This document shows positions 1-6,620 of a DNA stretch of 9,950 nucleotides, one piece after another. Location: the NCBI GenBank assembly GCA_041552775.1, contig JBFEKH010000074.1, positions 1-9,950 on the forward strand, in the 5' to 3' direction. This DNA is from Allopontixanthobacter sp041552775. GTDB lineage: Bacteria; Pseudomonadota; Alphaproteobacteria; Sphingomonadales; Sphingomonadaceae. Made by a program: the position numbers and the translations under genes. The notes beneath the pieces were generated by a model that had not been told where the DNA came from, did not search any database, and was given only the letters and a program-made list of their open reading frames with translations. Numbering within the stretch: position 1 is the first letter of the stretch; each line of letters starts with the position of its first letter.

Positions 1-1425
1 GATCGAAATCGCATTGACCGCACGTGCGGCAGATGGCGCGGTGGCCATCAGTTTGAGAGCAGCAGTCCGGCTTAGCTCCATCACCACGGTGGGTTCGGCA
101 GCGCGGACGGTGGAACCGCGGCGGCGGCCGGAAATCAGGCCAACTTCGCCAAAGATCGAACCTTCTTCGATCGGGACGGTAATGCTCGGATCGTCCGGAT
201 TGACCTCAACCAGCACAGAACCTTCAGCGATACCGAACATGGAGGAGCCGGGATCGTTGCGTTCGAAAATCACATCGCCCGCCTCATATCCGGCAACGGT
301 GCTGTCGAGCATCAATTCGCGCATCTGCAGCGGCGACAATTCCTGCAGGATCACCACATTGCTGCGGAAAGTCTCCAGCCATTGATCGACCGTGCGGACA
401 CCCGGAAGGGCATAGAATTTTTCCGCCAGGATCGGTTCGTCCGCAGGTTTCAGGTCGAGATTTCCATTGAGGAATTCGACCACGTCATAGCCCTGGTTCA
501 TGCAATGCTTGATCAACGGATAGCCCGCCAATGCGCCGATTACATGGATGCCCTGCTGGGTGGTCTCGAAACTGGGTGAGAGTTTTGGGAATGCACTGCG
601 ATCTTCGCTGGTAAAGTCGATCCCGCAGGCTTCGACGAAACCGCGTGGCGGCTGGGACCCGGTCCGCGCAATAATCCGGTCGCAGGGAATGGTTTCCTGC
701 CCGTCGCGTGTCTCCAGTACCAGCTCGCCCGGGCGCACTTCGGCTGGGGAGGTTTCGCGGCGCACGAAAATGCGGCCAGCAGCTTCTGCCTCTTCCAGCA
801 ATTTGACGTTGGCGGATTTGGCGCGGGCGAAATCGGACCCGCGGTTGAGGATGGAGACGATGTTGTTCTGTTTCGGGTCCGCAGCCAGTCCGAGCGCATT
901 TTCAATACCCGCATCGCCCGATCCGATCACGGTGATATGCTCGTCGAAATATTCGCCGGGATCGTCCAGCTGATACTGGATCAGCGGCAAATCGGCGCCG
1001 GGGCAGCGCAGCTTGTTGGGATTGCCCTGTGTCCCTATGGCCATGATGACGGCTTCGGCATGGATGGGCGCGCAGCCCTTGATCTCGATCACGAAACTGC
1101 CGGTCTGCCCGGTGATCGCGGTGACTTCGGAGTTCAGCTGGACGTTGATTTTGCCCGAAGCAATCTGTTCATCCCAGGTGTCGAGAATGAATTCGCGCTT
1201 GCCGGCGTCGAAATCCAGGTCGGAGCGAAGCACCAGATTGCTGGGCGTCGCCATGACATGCTTGCCCTTCTGGTATTTGTAGATCGTGTCGGACAGGTGA
1301 TCGGTCTTCTCGATCAGGACATGCGCCATGCCCAGCGCGGCCGCATGCGCAGCTGCGCTAAGGCCTGCAGGCCCTGAACCGATTATGGCAATGCTATAGT
1401 TTGCTTGCCCATTTTTACCTGGCAT
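1..1425 (-). CDS. FAD/NAD(P)-binding reductase fused to a cyclic-nucleotide-binding domain (C-terminus beyond window)
   Basis: An open frame runs 475 codons leftward from an ATG at 1425 and leaves the window without a stop, so the protein is 3'-partial. Residues 12-30 carry an FAD-binding Rossmann motif (GSGPAG at 16-21), and a second dinucleotide motif, GSGDAG, lies at 168-173. Residues 290-320 look like the C-terminal FAD-contact region of pyridine-nucleotide disulfide oxidoreductases (GIHVIGALAGYP). No CxxC pair is visible between the two nucleotide-binding motifs or elsewhere, so it is not a classical thioredoxin reductase; it is closer to YpdA-like flavoproteins. Residues about 357-475 form a cyclic-nucleotide-binding domain with a phosphate-binding cassette, FGEVGL at 425-430 and arginine 436 before GSTV; the ribose-contacting Glu427 and the phosphate-contacting arginine both appear present. 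An SD-like run of G lies at 1432-1437. I infer a redox enzyme gated by a cyclic nucleotide; substrate unknown. Confidence 0.85.
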   Translation of the reverse strand, partial: MPGKNGQANYSIAIIGSGPAGLSAAAHAAALGMAHVLIEKTDHLSDTIYKYQKGKHVMATPSNLVLRSDLDFDAGKREFILDTWDEQIASGKINVQLNSEVTAITGQTGSFVIEIKGCAPIHAEAVIMAIGTQGNPNKLRCPGADLPLIQYQLDDPGEYFDEHITVIGSGDAGIENALGLAADPKQNNIVSILNRGSDFARAKSANVKLLEEAEAAGRIFVRRETSPAEVRPGELVLETRDGQETIPCDRIIARTGSQPPRGFVEACGIDFTSEDRSAFPKLSPSFETTQQGIHVIGALAGYPLIKHCMNQGYDVVEFLNGNLDLKPADEPILAEKFYALPGVRTVDQWLETFRSNVVILQELSPLQMRELMLDSTVAGYEAGDVIFERNDPGSSMFGIAEGSVLVEVNPDDPSITVPIEEGSIFGEVGLISGRRRGSTVRAAEPTVVMELSRTAALKLMATAPSAARAVNAISI

Positions 1426-1566
1426 GCGTGACCCCCCGATGCGTCCCGCGACCCATTTATGTTTTGCAGTACCATAAGCAATCAGCGTCAAAGCGCCACC
1501 CCCATCTTCCCGCAATTTGAAGGCTTCGATTTGATTGCCGCGCGTGCGCTTGGCTGCTAGCTCGCG
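1426..1566. promoter_or_regulatory. Divergent intergenic region between the reductase and TPR genes
   Basis: These 141 bases separate two divergently transcribed genes and so should hold both promoters. On the minus strand a TTGACG box (plus 1486-1491) lies 17 nt upstream of a poor -10 candidate, TGCAAA (plus 1463-1468). On the plus strand only weak matches are visible, for example TTGATT near 1531. I see no convincing palindromic operator. The assignment rests mainly on gene orientation. Confidence 0.3.
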
Positions 1567-2541
1567 GTGATGACCGATCGAGACCTGAGCGATGCGCCCG
1601 GCGCAGCAAACACCGCCCCTCCAGCAAAGAAATCGCGCATTGGATTGATCGCTTTCCTGGTTGGAACTGCACTGGTTGTGGGCGCGATCGGTTACCGTGC
1701 ATTCAATCCTGTGGTCTCTCTGGAATTGGCCGAGGCGATCGAGCAGGCACCGCTGACAATTCCCGAATTGCAGGCCCGTGCGGAAGAAGATCCTTTGAAT
1801 TCGAAGGCATGGCAGGAACTGGCCTTCGCTCATTTTTCCGCCGGCGGTTATGAACAGGCCGCCCGCGCCTATCGCCAGGCGATCGAAGGCGATCCGGAAA
1901 ATGCCGTGCTGTGGTCGGCGCTGGGCGAATCCCGCGTGATGGCCAGCCAGCGTGATCCAATGCCGGCAAATGCTGTGACCGCCTTTGAAAAGGCGATCGA
2001 TCTTGATCCCACCGATCCGCGGGCGCGCTATTTTCTGGGTGTGCGCAAGGACCTGGCGGGAGATCCGCGCGGCGCGATAGGTGACTGGGTGGCGCTACTG
2101 AAGGAGACCCCGCCAGGCGCGGTGTGGGAAGATAATCTGCGCCGCACCATCGAACAGGTCGGCAAGATCAACCAGATCGACACCGCACCGATGCTCGCGA
2201 AGGTGGATAAGGAACGTGCCGCATCCGCGCCGATTGCGGCCGCCGTTCCTACGCTGACCGCCGGTAATGCCATACCGGGCCCCTCGCAGGACCAGATTGC
2301 TGCAGCCAGTGCGATCTCGCCCAGCGAACAGAAATCAATGGCTGAAAGCATGGTCGAACGGCTCGACACGCGGCTTCGCGGCGAGCCGGGCGATGTGAAT
2401 GGCTGGGTGATGCTGATGCGCAGCCGGATGACGCTCGGCCAGCCTGATCAGGCGTCGAGGGCGCTGAAGGATGCGATTGCGGCCAACCCCGAGCAGGCGG
2501 CACGGCTGCGCGCAGAGGCGCAGGCGCTGCAGGTTCCGTAA
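1567..2541 (+). CDS. Membrane-anchored TPR protein, CcmI/CycH-like
   Basis: This 324-residue protein starts at GTG 1567 or the adjacent ATG 1570; the sequence does not decide between them. A polar N-terminus of about 23 residues is followed by one transmembrane helix (about 24-43), after which the chain should lie in the periplasm. Residues about 80-185 hold tetratricopeptide repeats (AWQELAFAHFSAGGYEQAAR, then further units ending in DPENA and DPTDPRA). An Ala/Pro-rich linker follows (about 220-260), and the last part (about 275-324) has another TPR-like unit, GWVMLMRSRMTLGQPDQASR. This layout resembles the C-terminal TPR part of CcmI/CycH, which presents apocytochrome c during cytochrome c maturation, but no other ccm gene is in the window and the two-helix N-terminal part of CcmI is missing. 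A general TPR scaffold is the alternative. It lies 3 nt upstream of the Nmad3-like gene, so co-transcription is likely. Confidence 0.85.
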   Translation: MMTDRDLSDAPGAANTAPPAKKSRIGLIAFLVGTALVVGAIGYRAFNPVVSLELAEAIEQAPLTIPELQARAEEDPLNSKAWQELAFAHFSAGGYEQAARAYRQAIEGDPENAVLWSALGESRVMASQRDPMPANAVTAFEKAIDLDPTDPRARYFLGVRKDLAGDPRGAIGDWVALLKETPPGAVWEDNLRRTIEQVGKINQIDTAPMLAKVDKERAASAPIAAAVPTLTAGNAIPGPSQDQIAAASAISPSEQKSMAESMVERLDTRLRGEPGDVNGWVMLMRSRMTLGQPDQASRALKDAIAANPEQAARLRAEAQALQVP

Positions 2542-2544
2542 GCC

Positions 2545-3282
2545 TTGCGGATAATCTTCAGCCGCAAGGGGTTCGACAGCGCGGCGGGAGGCGGCGCTTC
2601 ACCCATAGTTGGCGGAATGCCGGTCAGCCTGCCGATCCCCAGCGGCGGACATTCGCGTACCACCTATGGCGATCTCGGGCTGGGCGATTTGGTGTCCGCC
2701 GCCAGTCGGGGCAAGTTGGGTGCGGACGATTATTGTCACCACGATCCGATGTTCACCGGCGCGGGCGAATGCCTGTTCGGGCAATGCGGCGCGGCGCAGA
2801 CGCACCTGGTCAATCAAGGCGTCGGCGTGGGCGATATTTTCCTGTTTTTCGGCCTCTATCGTGAAGAAGCGAGCCGCGAGACGCATCACCGTATTTTCGG
2901 CTATCTCGAGGTCGCGGAAATGATCGACCTGTCGGGTTGTGACAGCGCGCAAAAGGCCAAGCTTGCCGATCTAGGCCACCCCCATGCGCTAGGTTTGCAC
3001 GCCAGAAACGATGTTATCTACCGCGGGCCGGGCTGCACAGCGCGGTCTGCCCCTGATAGCTTGCGCCTGACAATCGCCGGCGGCCCGCCCAGCCTGTGGC
3101 ACCGCCCAGAATGGCTCCGACCGGGCGGATTAACCTATCACGACCGCACGGACCGCTGGCTCCCGGGAGGCAGGCTGAAAAGCGTGGCGCGAGGACAGGA
3201 ATTCGTCGCCGACGTGGGCAAGCGGCAGGCCCCGCGCGATTGGCTCGCGAGGATTTCGGCCGATCTGAGAAAACCCGCCTAA
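2545..3282 (+). CDS. Nmad3-like protein (nucleotide modification associated domain 3)
   Basis: The 245-residue protein begins at TTG 2545, three bases after the TPR stop. No ATG gives the same N-terminus, and the opening MRIIFSRKGFDSAAGG is what I recall as the conserved start of the Nmad3 family. Other features that fit are GADDYCHHDPMF (59-70), a GAAQTHL stretch (82-88), a hydrophobic strand GDIFLFFGLYR (96-106), HRIFGYLEV (115-123) and NDVIYRG (155-161). The His/Asp/Lys-rich motifs suggest an enzyme active site, but the reaction is not known to me. The family was named from its association in phages and bacteria with base-modification genes; here no methyltransferase, kinase, glycosyltransferase or nuclease gene is adjacent. 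The SD is weak, so translation may depend on coupling to the TPR gene. Its stop overlaps the stop of the convergent mmsB. The family call is from memory of sequence motifs. Confidence 0.75.
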   Translation: MRIIFSRKGFDSAAGGGASPIVGGMPVSLPIPSGGHSRTTYGDLGLGDLVSAASRGKLGADDYCHHDPMFTGAGECLFGQCGAAQTHLVNQGVGVGDIFLFFGLYREEASRETHHRIFGYLEVAEMIDLSGCDSAQKAKLADLGHPHALGLHARNDVIYRGPGCTARSAPDSLRLTIAGGPPSLWHRPEWLRPGGLTYHDRTDRWLPGGRLKSVARGQEFVADVGKRQAPRDWLARISADLRKPA

Positions 3283-4145
3283 AGCGTCTTGATGATCGCT
3301 GAGAAATCGAGGTCCGAATGCTTCTCGGCGAATTGTTCGTACAGCGCCTTGGCATGGGCGCCGAGCGGGGTTTCCATGCCTGCGCTTTCTGCCGCCTCCA
3401 TTGCCAGTTTCAGATCCTTGAGCATCAGCGCGGTGGCAAAGCCGCCCTGATAATCATTGTCCGCCGGGCTTTGCGGGCCAACACCGGGTACTGGGCAATA
3501 GCTGGTCATGGACCAGTTCTGGCCTGAACTGACCGAAGAAATGTCGTAAAATGTCTGCGGGTCCAGCCCCAGCTTCTGCGCCATCGTAAACGCCTCGCAC
3601 GTACCGATCATGTGGATACCCAGCAGCATGTTGTTGCAGATCTTCGCGGCCTGTCCCGCGCCTGCCCCGCCGGCATGGATCACTGCCTTGCCCATGGCGG
3701 ACAGGATCGGTTCTGCGCGGGTGAAGGCATTGTCTGTCCCGCCGACCATGAAGGTCAGCGTCCCGCCCTGAGCCGCTGCGATGCCGCCCGAAACCGGCGC
3801 ATCGACCATGTCATAACCCGCCGCAGTGGCCGCGCCGATCACGTCGCGAGCGGTGGCCACATCGATGGTCGAACAATCCATCAGGATCGCGTCGGACGGC
3901 GCGTGGCCGATCACATCGCTGGCGAAAACGCGCGAAACGATCCCGCCATTGGGCAACATGGATACCACCGCATCCACGCCTTGCACCGCTTCTTTGGCGG
4001 TGGGGAATGTAGCGCAGCCATTGGTCTTGGCCTGTCCCAGCGCGACTTCGCTGAGGTCGAACGCGCGGACCGTGTGGCCCGCCTTGACCAGATTGGCGGC
4101 CATCCCCGCGCCCATGTTGCCGAGTCCGATAAAGGCGATTTTCAT
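3279..4145 (-). CDS. mmsB: 3-hydroxyisobutyrate dehydrogenase
   Basis: This NAD-dependent enzyme oxidises 3-hydroxyisobutyrate to methylmalonate semialdehyde in valine degradation, in the cytoplasm. At 288 residues it has the usual family length. The N-terminal Rossmann motif is GLGNMG (7-12). The substrate-binding signature DAPVSGG lies at 115-121, the expected catalytic lysine is Lys168 in AAKICNN, and the C-terminal helical domain has MLKDLKLA (241-248). The start ATG at 4145 is preceded by a good SD, GGAG (4152-4155 on the plus strand, read in reverse). It is the last gene of the valine cluster, 12 nt after the small membrane protein. Its TAG stop overlaps the TAA stop of the convergent Nmad3-like gene, sharing CTAA at 3279-3282. 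A related beta-hydroxyacid dehydrogenase such as tartronate semialdehyde reductase is possible from motifs alone, but the neighbours make 3-hydroxyisobutyrate the likely substrate. Confidence 0.95.
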   Translation of the reverse strand: MKIAFIGLGNMGAGMAANLVKAGHTVRAFDLSEVALGQAKTNGCATFPTAKEAVQGVDAVVSMLPNGGIVSRVFASDVIGHAPSDAILMDCSTIDVATARDVIGAATAAGYDMVDAPVSGGIAAAQGGTLTFMVGGTDNAFTRAEPILSAMGKAVIHAGGAGAGQAAKICNNMLLGIHMIGTCEAFTMAQKLGLDPQTFYDISSVSSGQNWSMTSYCPVPGVGPQSPADNDYQGGFATALMLKDLKLAMEAAESAGMETPLGAHAKALYEQFAEKHSDLDFSAIIKTL

Positions 4146-4157
4146 GTTACTCTCCGA

Positions 4158-4415
4158 TTAAACAAACAGAAGAACGAAGCCGAGCAAGATCATGGCTGGT
4201 CCAAAAATCAACATCAGGACAGGCTGCAGATATGCCATTGCGCGGTCCCATTGATTGTGCGGAAGTGGCTTTGCGCCGCCCGTTTTCAAAATGGCAACTT
4301 CGATCAGGCTGATCCGCTCTTCACGTCGATTTTTCCAGCCGGACAGACCCAGCCAGACAATTAGCGCTCCGGCACAAAGTAAGCCAATGCCCTTCAGGAT
4401 TAACGCCCCTTCCAC
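4158..4415 (-). CDS. Small two-helix membrane protein of unknown function
   Basis: An 85-residue hydrophobic protein that I do not recognise. Residues about 7-25 and 62-84 form two predicted transmembrane helices. The loop between them carries KNRREER (28-34), which by the positive-inside rule places it in the cytoplasm with both termini outside. The start is GTG at 4415, inside the last codons of the enoyl-CoA hydratase gene (16-base overlap); no in-frame ATG precedes the first helix. It sits between enoyl-CoA hydratase and mmsB, 12 nt before mmsB, so it is very probably translated from the valine operon mRNA. Its codon use and position support a real gene, but there is no evidence for a role in valine breakdown. 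Confidence 0.65.
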   Translation of the reverse strand: MEGALILKGIGLLCAGALIVWLGLSGWKNRREERISLIEVAILKTGGAKPLPHNQWDRAMAYLQPVLMLIFGPAMILLGFVLLFV

Positions 4416-5182
4416 ACGCCCGCACGCTTTTCGATAAACGCGGCCATGCCTTCGACCTTGTCTTCGCTGGCGGTCAGGATCTGGAACAAGCGGCGTTCGT
4501 GCCGGATCCCTTGGGCGAGGTCAGTTTCGAAGGCGGCGTTGACCATTTCCTTGTTCACGATTGCGGCCATCGGGGGCATTCCGGCGATGGTGGTAGCGGT
4601 TTTCATGGCTTCCGTCATCAACTCGTCATGCGGCACCACGCGGGCGACGAGTCCAGCGCTTTCGGCTTCTTCCGCGCCCATCATCCGGCCGGTCAGGCAC
4701 ATTTCCATCGCCTTCGATTTGCCTACGGCGCGGGTCAGGCGCTGCGAACCGCCCATGCCGGGGGCGACGCCCAGCTTGATTTCGGGCTGGCCGAATTTCG
4801 CCTGATCGGAAGCGAGAATGAAGTCGGCCATCATCGCGAGTTCGCACCCGCCACCCAGTGCAAACCCGTTGACCGCTGCGATCCACGGCTTGCGCACCGC
4901 CTCGACCACATGGCTGGTCCATTTGGCAAAGAAATCCTCCAGATAGAAATCGGCCGCTTCCTTGTCGGCCATTTCCTTGATGTCGGCCCCGGCAGCGAAG
5001 GCTTTTTCGCCTGATCCGGTCAGGACTGCGCAGCGCTGGCTGTCGTCAGATTCATAGGCGGCAAATGCGGCGATCAAATCGTCCAGCACCTGTCCGTTCA
5101 GGGCATTGAGCGCTTGCGGCCGGTTGAGCGTGATCAGCGTCACGGCGCCGCGGGTCTCGGTCAGGATGGTTTCGTAGCTCAT
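4400..5182 (-). CDS. Enoyl-CoA hydratase (probable methacrylyl-CoA hydration)
   Basis: A crotonase-fold enzyme of 260 residues, the usual length for short-chain enoyl-CoA hydratases. With the start at ATG 5182, the oxyanion-hole segments are AFAAGADI (61-68) and ALGGGCEL (108-115). The two catalytic glutamates are Glu114 in GGGCEL and Glu134 in GQPEIKLG, 20 residues apart as in rat mitochondrial hydratase. I chose ATG 5182 over the in-frame ATG at 5194 because 5182 forms a perfect ATGA overlap with the stop of the preceding hydrolase gene and gives the typical MSYETIL start; 5194 would add four residues. In this operon the expected reaction is methacrylyl-CoA to 3-hydroxyisobutyryl-CoA; the enzyme may also serve fatty acid beta-oxidation, as such hydratases are often broad. 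Confidence 0.93.
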   Translation of the reverse strand: MSYETILTETRGAVTLITLNRPQALNALNGQVLDDLIAAFAAYESDDSQRCAVLTGSGEKAFAAGADIKEMADKEAADFYLEDFFAKWTSHVVEAVRKPWIAAVNGFALGGGCELAMMADFILASDQAKFGQPEIKLGVAPGMGGSQRLTRAVGKSKAMEMCLTGRMMGAEEAESAGLVARVVPHDELMTEAMKTATTIAGMPPMAAIVNKEMVNAAFETDLAQGIRHERRLFQILTASEDKVEGMAAFIEKRAGVWKGR

Positions 5183-6225
5183 AGGGGATTCCATTCTTCA
5201 TTGTCTCGCAGCGGCGCAAAGATTGCGTCCAGCAGGGTGTCGGTTACACCTTCGGGCGTGGCTGGGTTCCATTGCGGATCGCCGGTCTTGTCCACGATCA
5301 CGGCGCGCACGCCCTCGGCAAAATCCGGGCGCACCAGGACGCGCGATGCAATCCGGTATTCCATGCGCATATTGTCGGCAAAATCCGTCAGATCCGCGCT
5401 GGTGGCCAGCTGGCGCAGCGCGACCTTGCAGGTCTGCGGGCTCTTGGTGCCAAGGGTATCGCGTTCTTTCTGCGACCAGTCGCTGTCATCCGCTTCCAGT
5501 CCAGCAAGGATGATTTCGTATTCGTCGGAGCCGAAGAATTTGGCGATCTTGTCCGCATTTTCCTCGATCCGTGCCTTGGGAGGGGTGACCGAAAGTTCGG
5601 ACAATATGCCCGATATCCGGCTGGGATCGGCGCTGATCCGCGCCTTTGCCTCGGCCAGTTTTTCCGAGGGCAGATAATGTGTCGCCAGGCCTGCCCACAG
5701 GCATTCCGCACCATCCAGCCGTGCGCCTGTCAGCGCCAGGAACTGGCCGATCCGTCCGCCGAGGCGCGACAGATACCATCCGCCGCCCACATCAGGGAAC
5801 AGGCCGATGCCGGTTTCGGGCATGGCAAAGCGAGTGTTCTCCGTCGCAACGCGGAATTTGGCGGGCTGCGAGATGCCCACGCCGCCGCCCATGGTGATCC
5901 CGTCCATGAACGCGACCACCGGCTTGGCAAAGGTGAATAGCTGATGGTTGAGCTGGTATTCGTCATGGAAGAACTTGCGGCCCGAAACGCCGCCATCGTT
6001 CAGCGCCGAATTGCGCAGGAAAGCGATATCCCCGCCTGCGCAAAATCCGCGACCTTCGGCATGGTCGATTATGACGGCTTTCACGGCGTCATCTGCCGCC
6101 CATTCGCTCAGCGCAGCGCTCATCGCGTGGCACATGTCCAGCGTCAGCGCGTGCAGCGCCTTGGGGCGATTGAGCGAAAGATGGCCAGCCTGGCCGTGAA
6201 TATGAGCGTTGATCTCGTCAGTCAT
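5179..6225 (-). CDS. 3-hydroxyisobutyryl-CoA hydrolase
   Basis: A 348-residue crotonase-superfamily protein. Its length and motifs fit 3-hydroxyisobutyryl-CoA hydrolase rather than a hydratase of about 260 residues. It releases free 3-hydroxyisobutyrate from the CoA ester, a step specific to valine catabolism that also limits build-up of the reactive methacrylyl-CoA. Residues 59-67 (RGFCAGGDI) and 112-119 (MGGGVGIS) form the oxyanion hole. The hydrolase signature MPETGIGLFPDVGGGW is at 135-150, with Glu137 and Asp145 as likely active-site acids. The C-terminal DFAEGVRAVIVDK (301-313) is also typical. The start ATG at 6225 overlaps the stop of the VOC gene as ATGA, and its own stop overlaps the hydratase start as ATGA, so translation is coupled on both sides. 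Confidence 0.93.
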   Translation of the reverse strand: MTDEINAHIHGQAGHLSLNRPKALHALTLDMCHAMSAALSEWAADDAVKAVIIDHAEGRGFCAGGDIAFLRNSALNDGGVSGRKFFHDEYQLNHQLFTFAKPVVAFMDGITMGGGVGISQPAKFRVATENTRFAMPETGIGLFPDVGGGWYLSRLGGRIGQFLALTGARLDGAECLWAGLATHYLPSEKLAEAKARISADPSRISGILSELSVTPPKARIEENADKIAKFFGSDEYEIILAGLEADDSDWSQKERDTLGTKSPQTCKVALRQLATSADLTDFADNMRMEYRIASRVLVRPDFAEGVRAVIVDKTGDPQWNPATPEGVTDTLLDAIFAPLRDNEEWNPL

Positions 6226-6620
6226 GTTTTGCTTTCAATAAGGTCCCAGCGATTGCCATAGGGGTCACGGAACACCGCGACCTTTCCATATGGCTCGCTA
6301 CGTGGCGGGCTTTCGAATTTGGCCCCTGCCGCGGTGTATCTGGTAAATGCAGCATCGAAATCATCGGTATGTAGGAAAAACGCCACCCGGTCGCCGGCAC
6401 TGTTTCCAATGGCCGCATGCTGTTCGGGCGTGGTTGCCTTGGCGAGCAGCAGGCGCATGCCGTGGTCAGACCCCACAACAACCCACCGCTTCGTGTCCGA
6501 CATGACCGTGTCCTCAATCAAGTCAAACCCGAGCACGTCCCGGTAGAATGCAATCCCCGCATCATATTCGGGCACCAGCAGAGTCACCATATCAAGGCGT
6601 AATTTACCCATCTCACTCAC
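6222..6620 (-). CDS. VOC (glyoxalase/bleomycin resistance fold) family protein
   Basis: This 132-residue protein has the two beta-alpha-beta-beta-beta modules of the vicinal oxygen chelate fold. The first begins at about residue 8 (LDMVTLLVPEYDAGIAFYRD) and the second at about 78 (RVAFFLHTDDFDAAFTRYTA). It ends with the family hallmark VAVFRDPYGNRWDLIE (114-129). The usual metal-ligand histidine in the first strand is not obvious, so the metal site may be unusual or absent; the substrate is unknown. Two starts are possible. GTG 6620 gives a GTGA overlap with the upstream acyl-CoA dehydrogenase stop, while ATG 6611 gives a protein three residues shorter. I list the former because of the overlap. 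Its place between isobutyryl-CoA dehydrogenase and the hydrolase suggests an accessory role, possibly dealing with a reactive intermediate, but that is speculation. Confidence 0.85.
   Translation of the reverse strand: MSEMGKLRLDMVTLLVPEYDAGIAFYRDVLGFDLIEDTVMSDTKRWVVVGSDHGMRLLLAKATTPEQHAAIGNSAGDRVAFFLHTDDFDAAFTRYTAAGAKFESPPRSEPYGKVAVFRDPYGNRWDLIESKT

Noticed and set aside
2599..2952. Minus-strand frame of 117 codons inside the Nmad3-like gene
   Set aside because: The sense frame carries the family motifs; this one has no RBS or motif support.
3612..4364. Plus-strand frame of 250 codons
   Set aside because: It is antisense to mmsB and the small membrane gene, and its low-complexity composition is rich in His, Asp and Gly, typical of a shadow frame.
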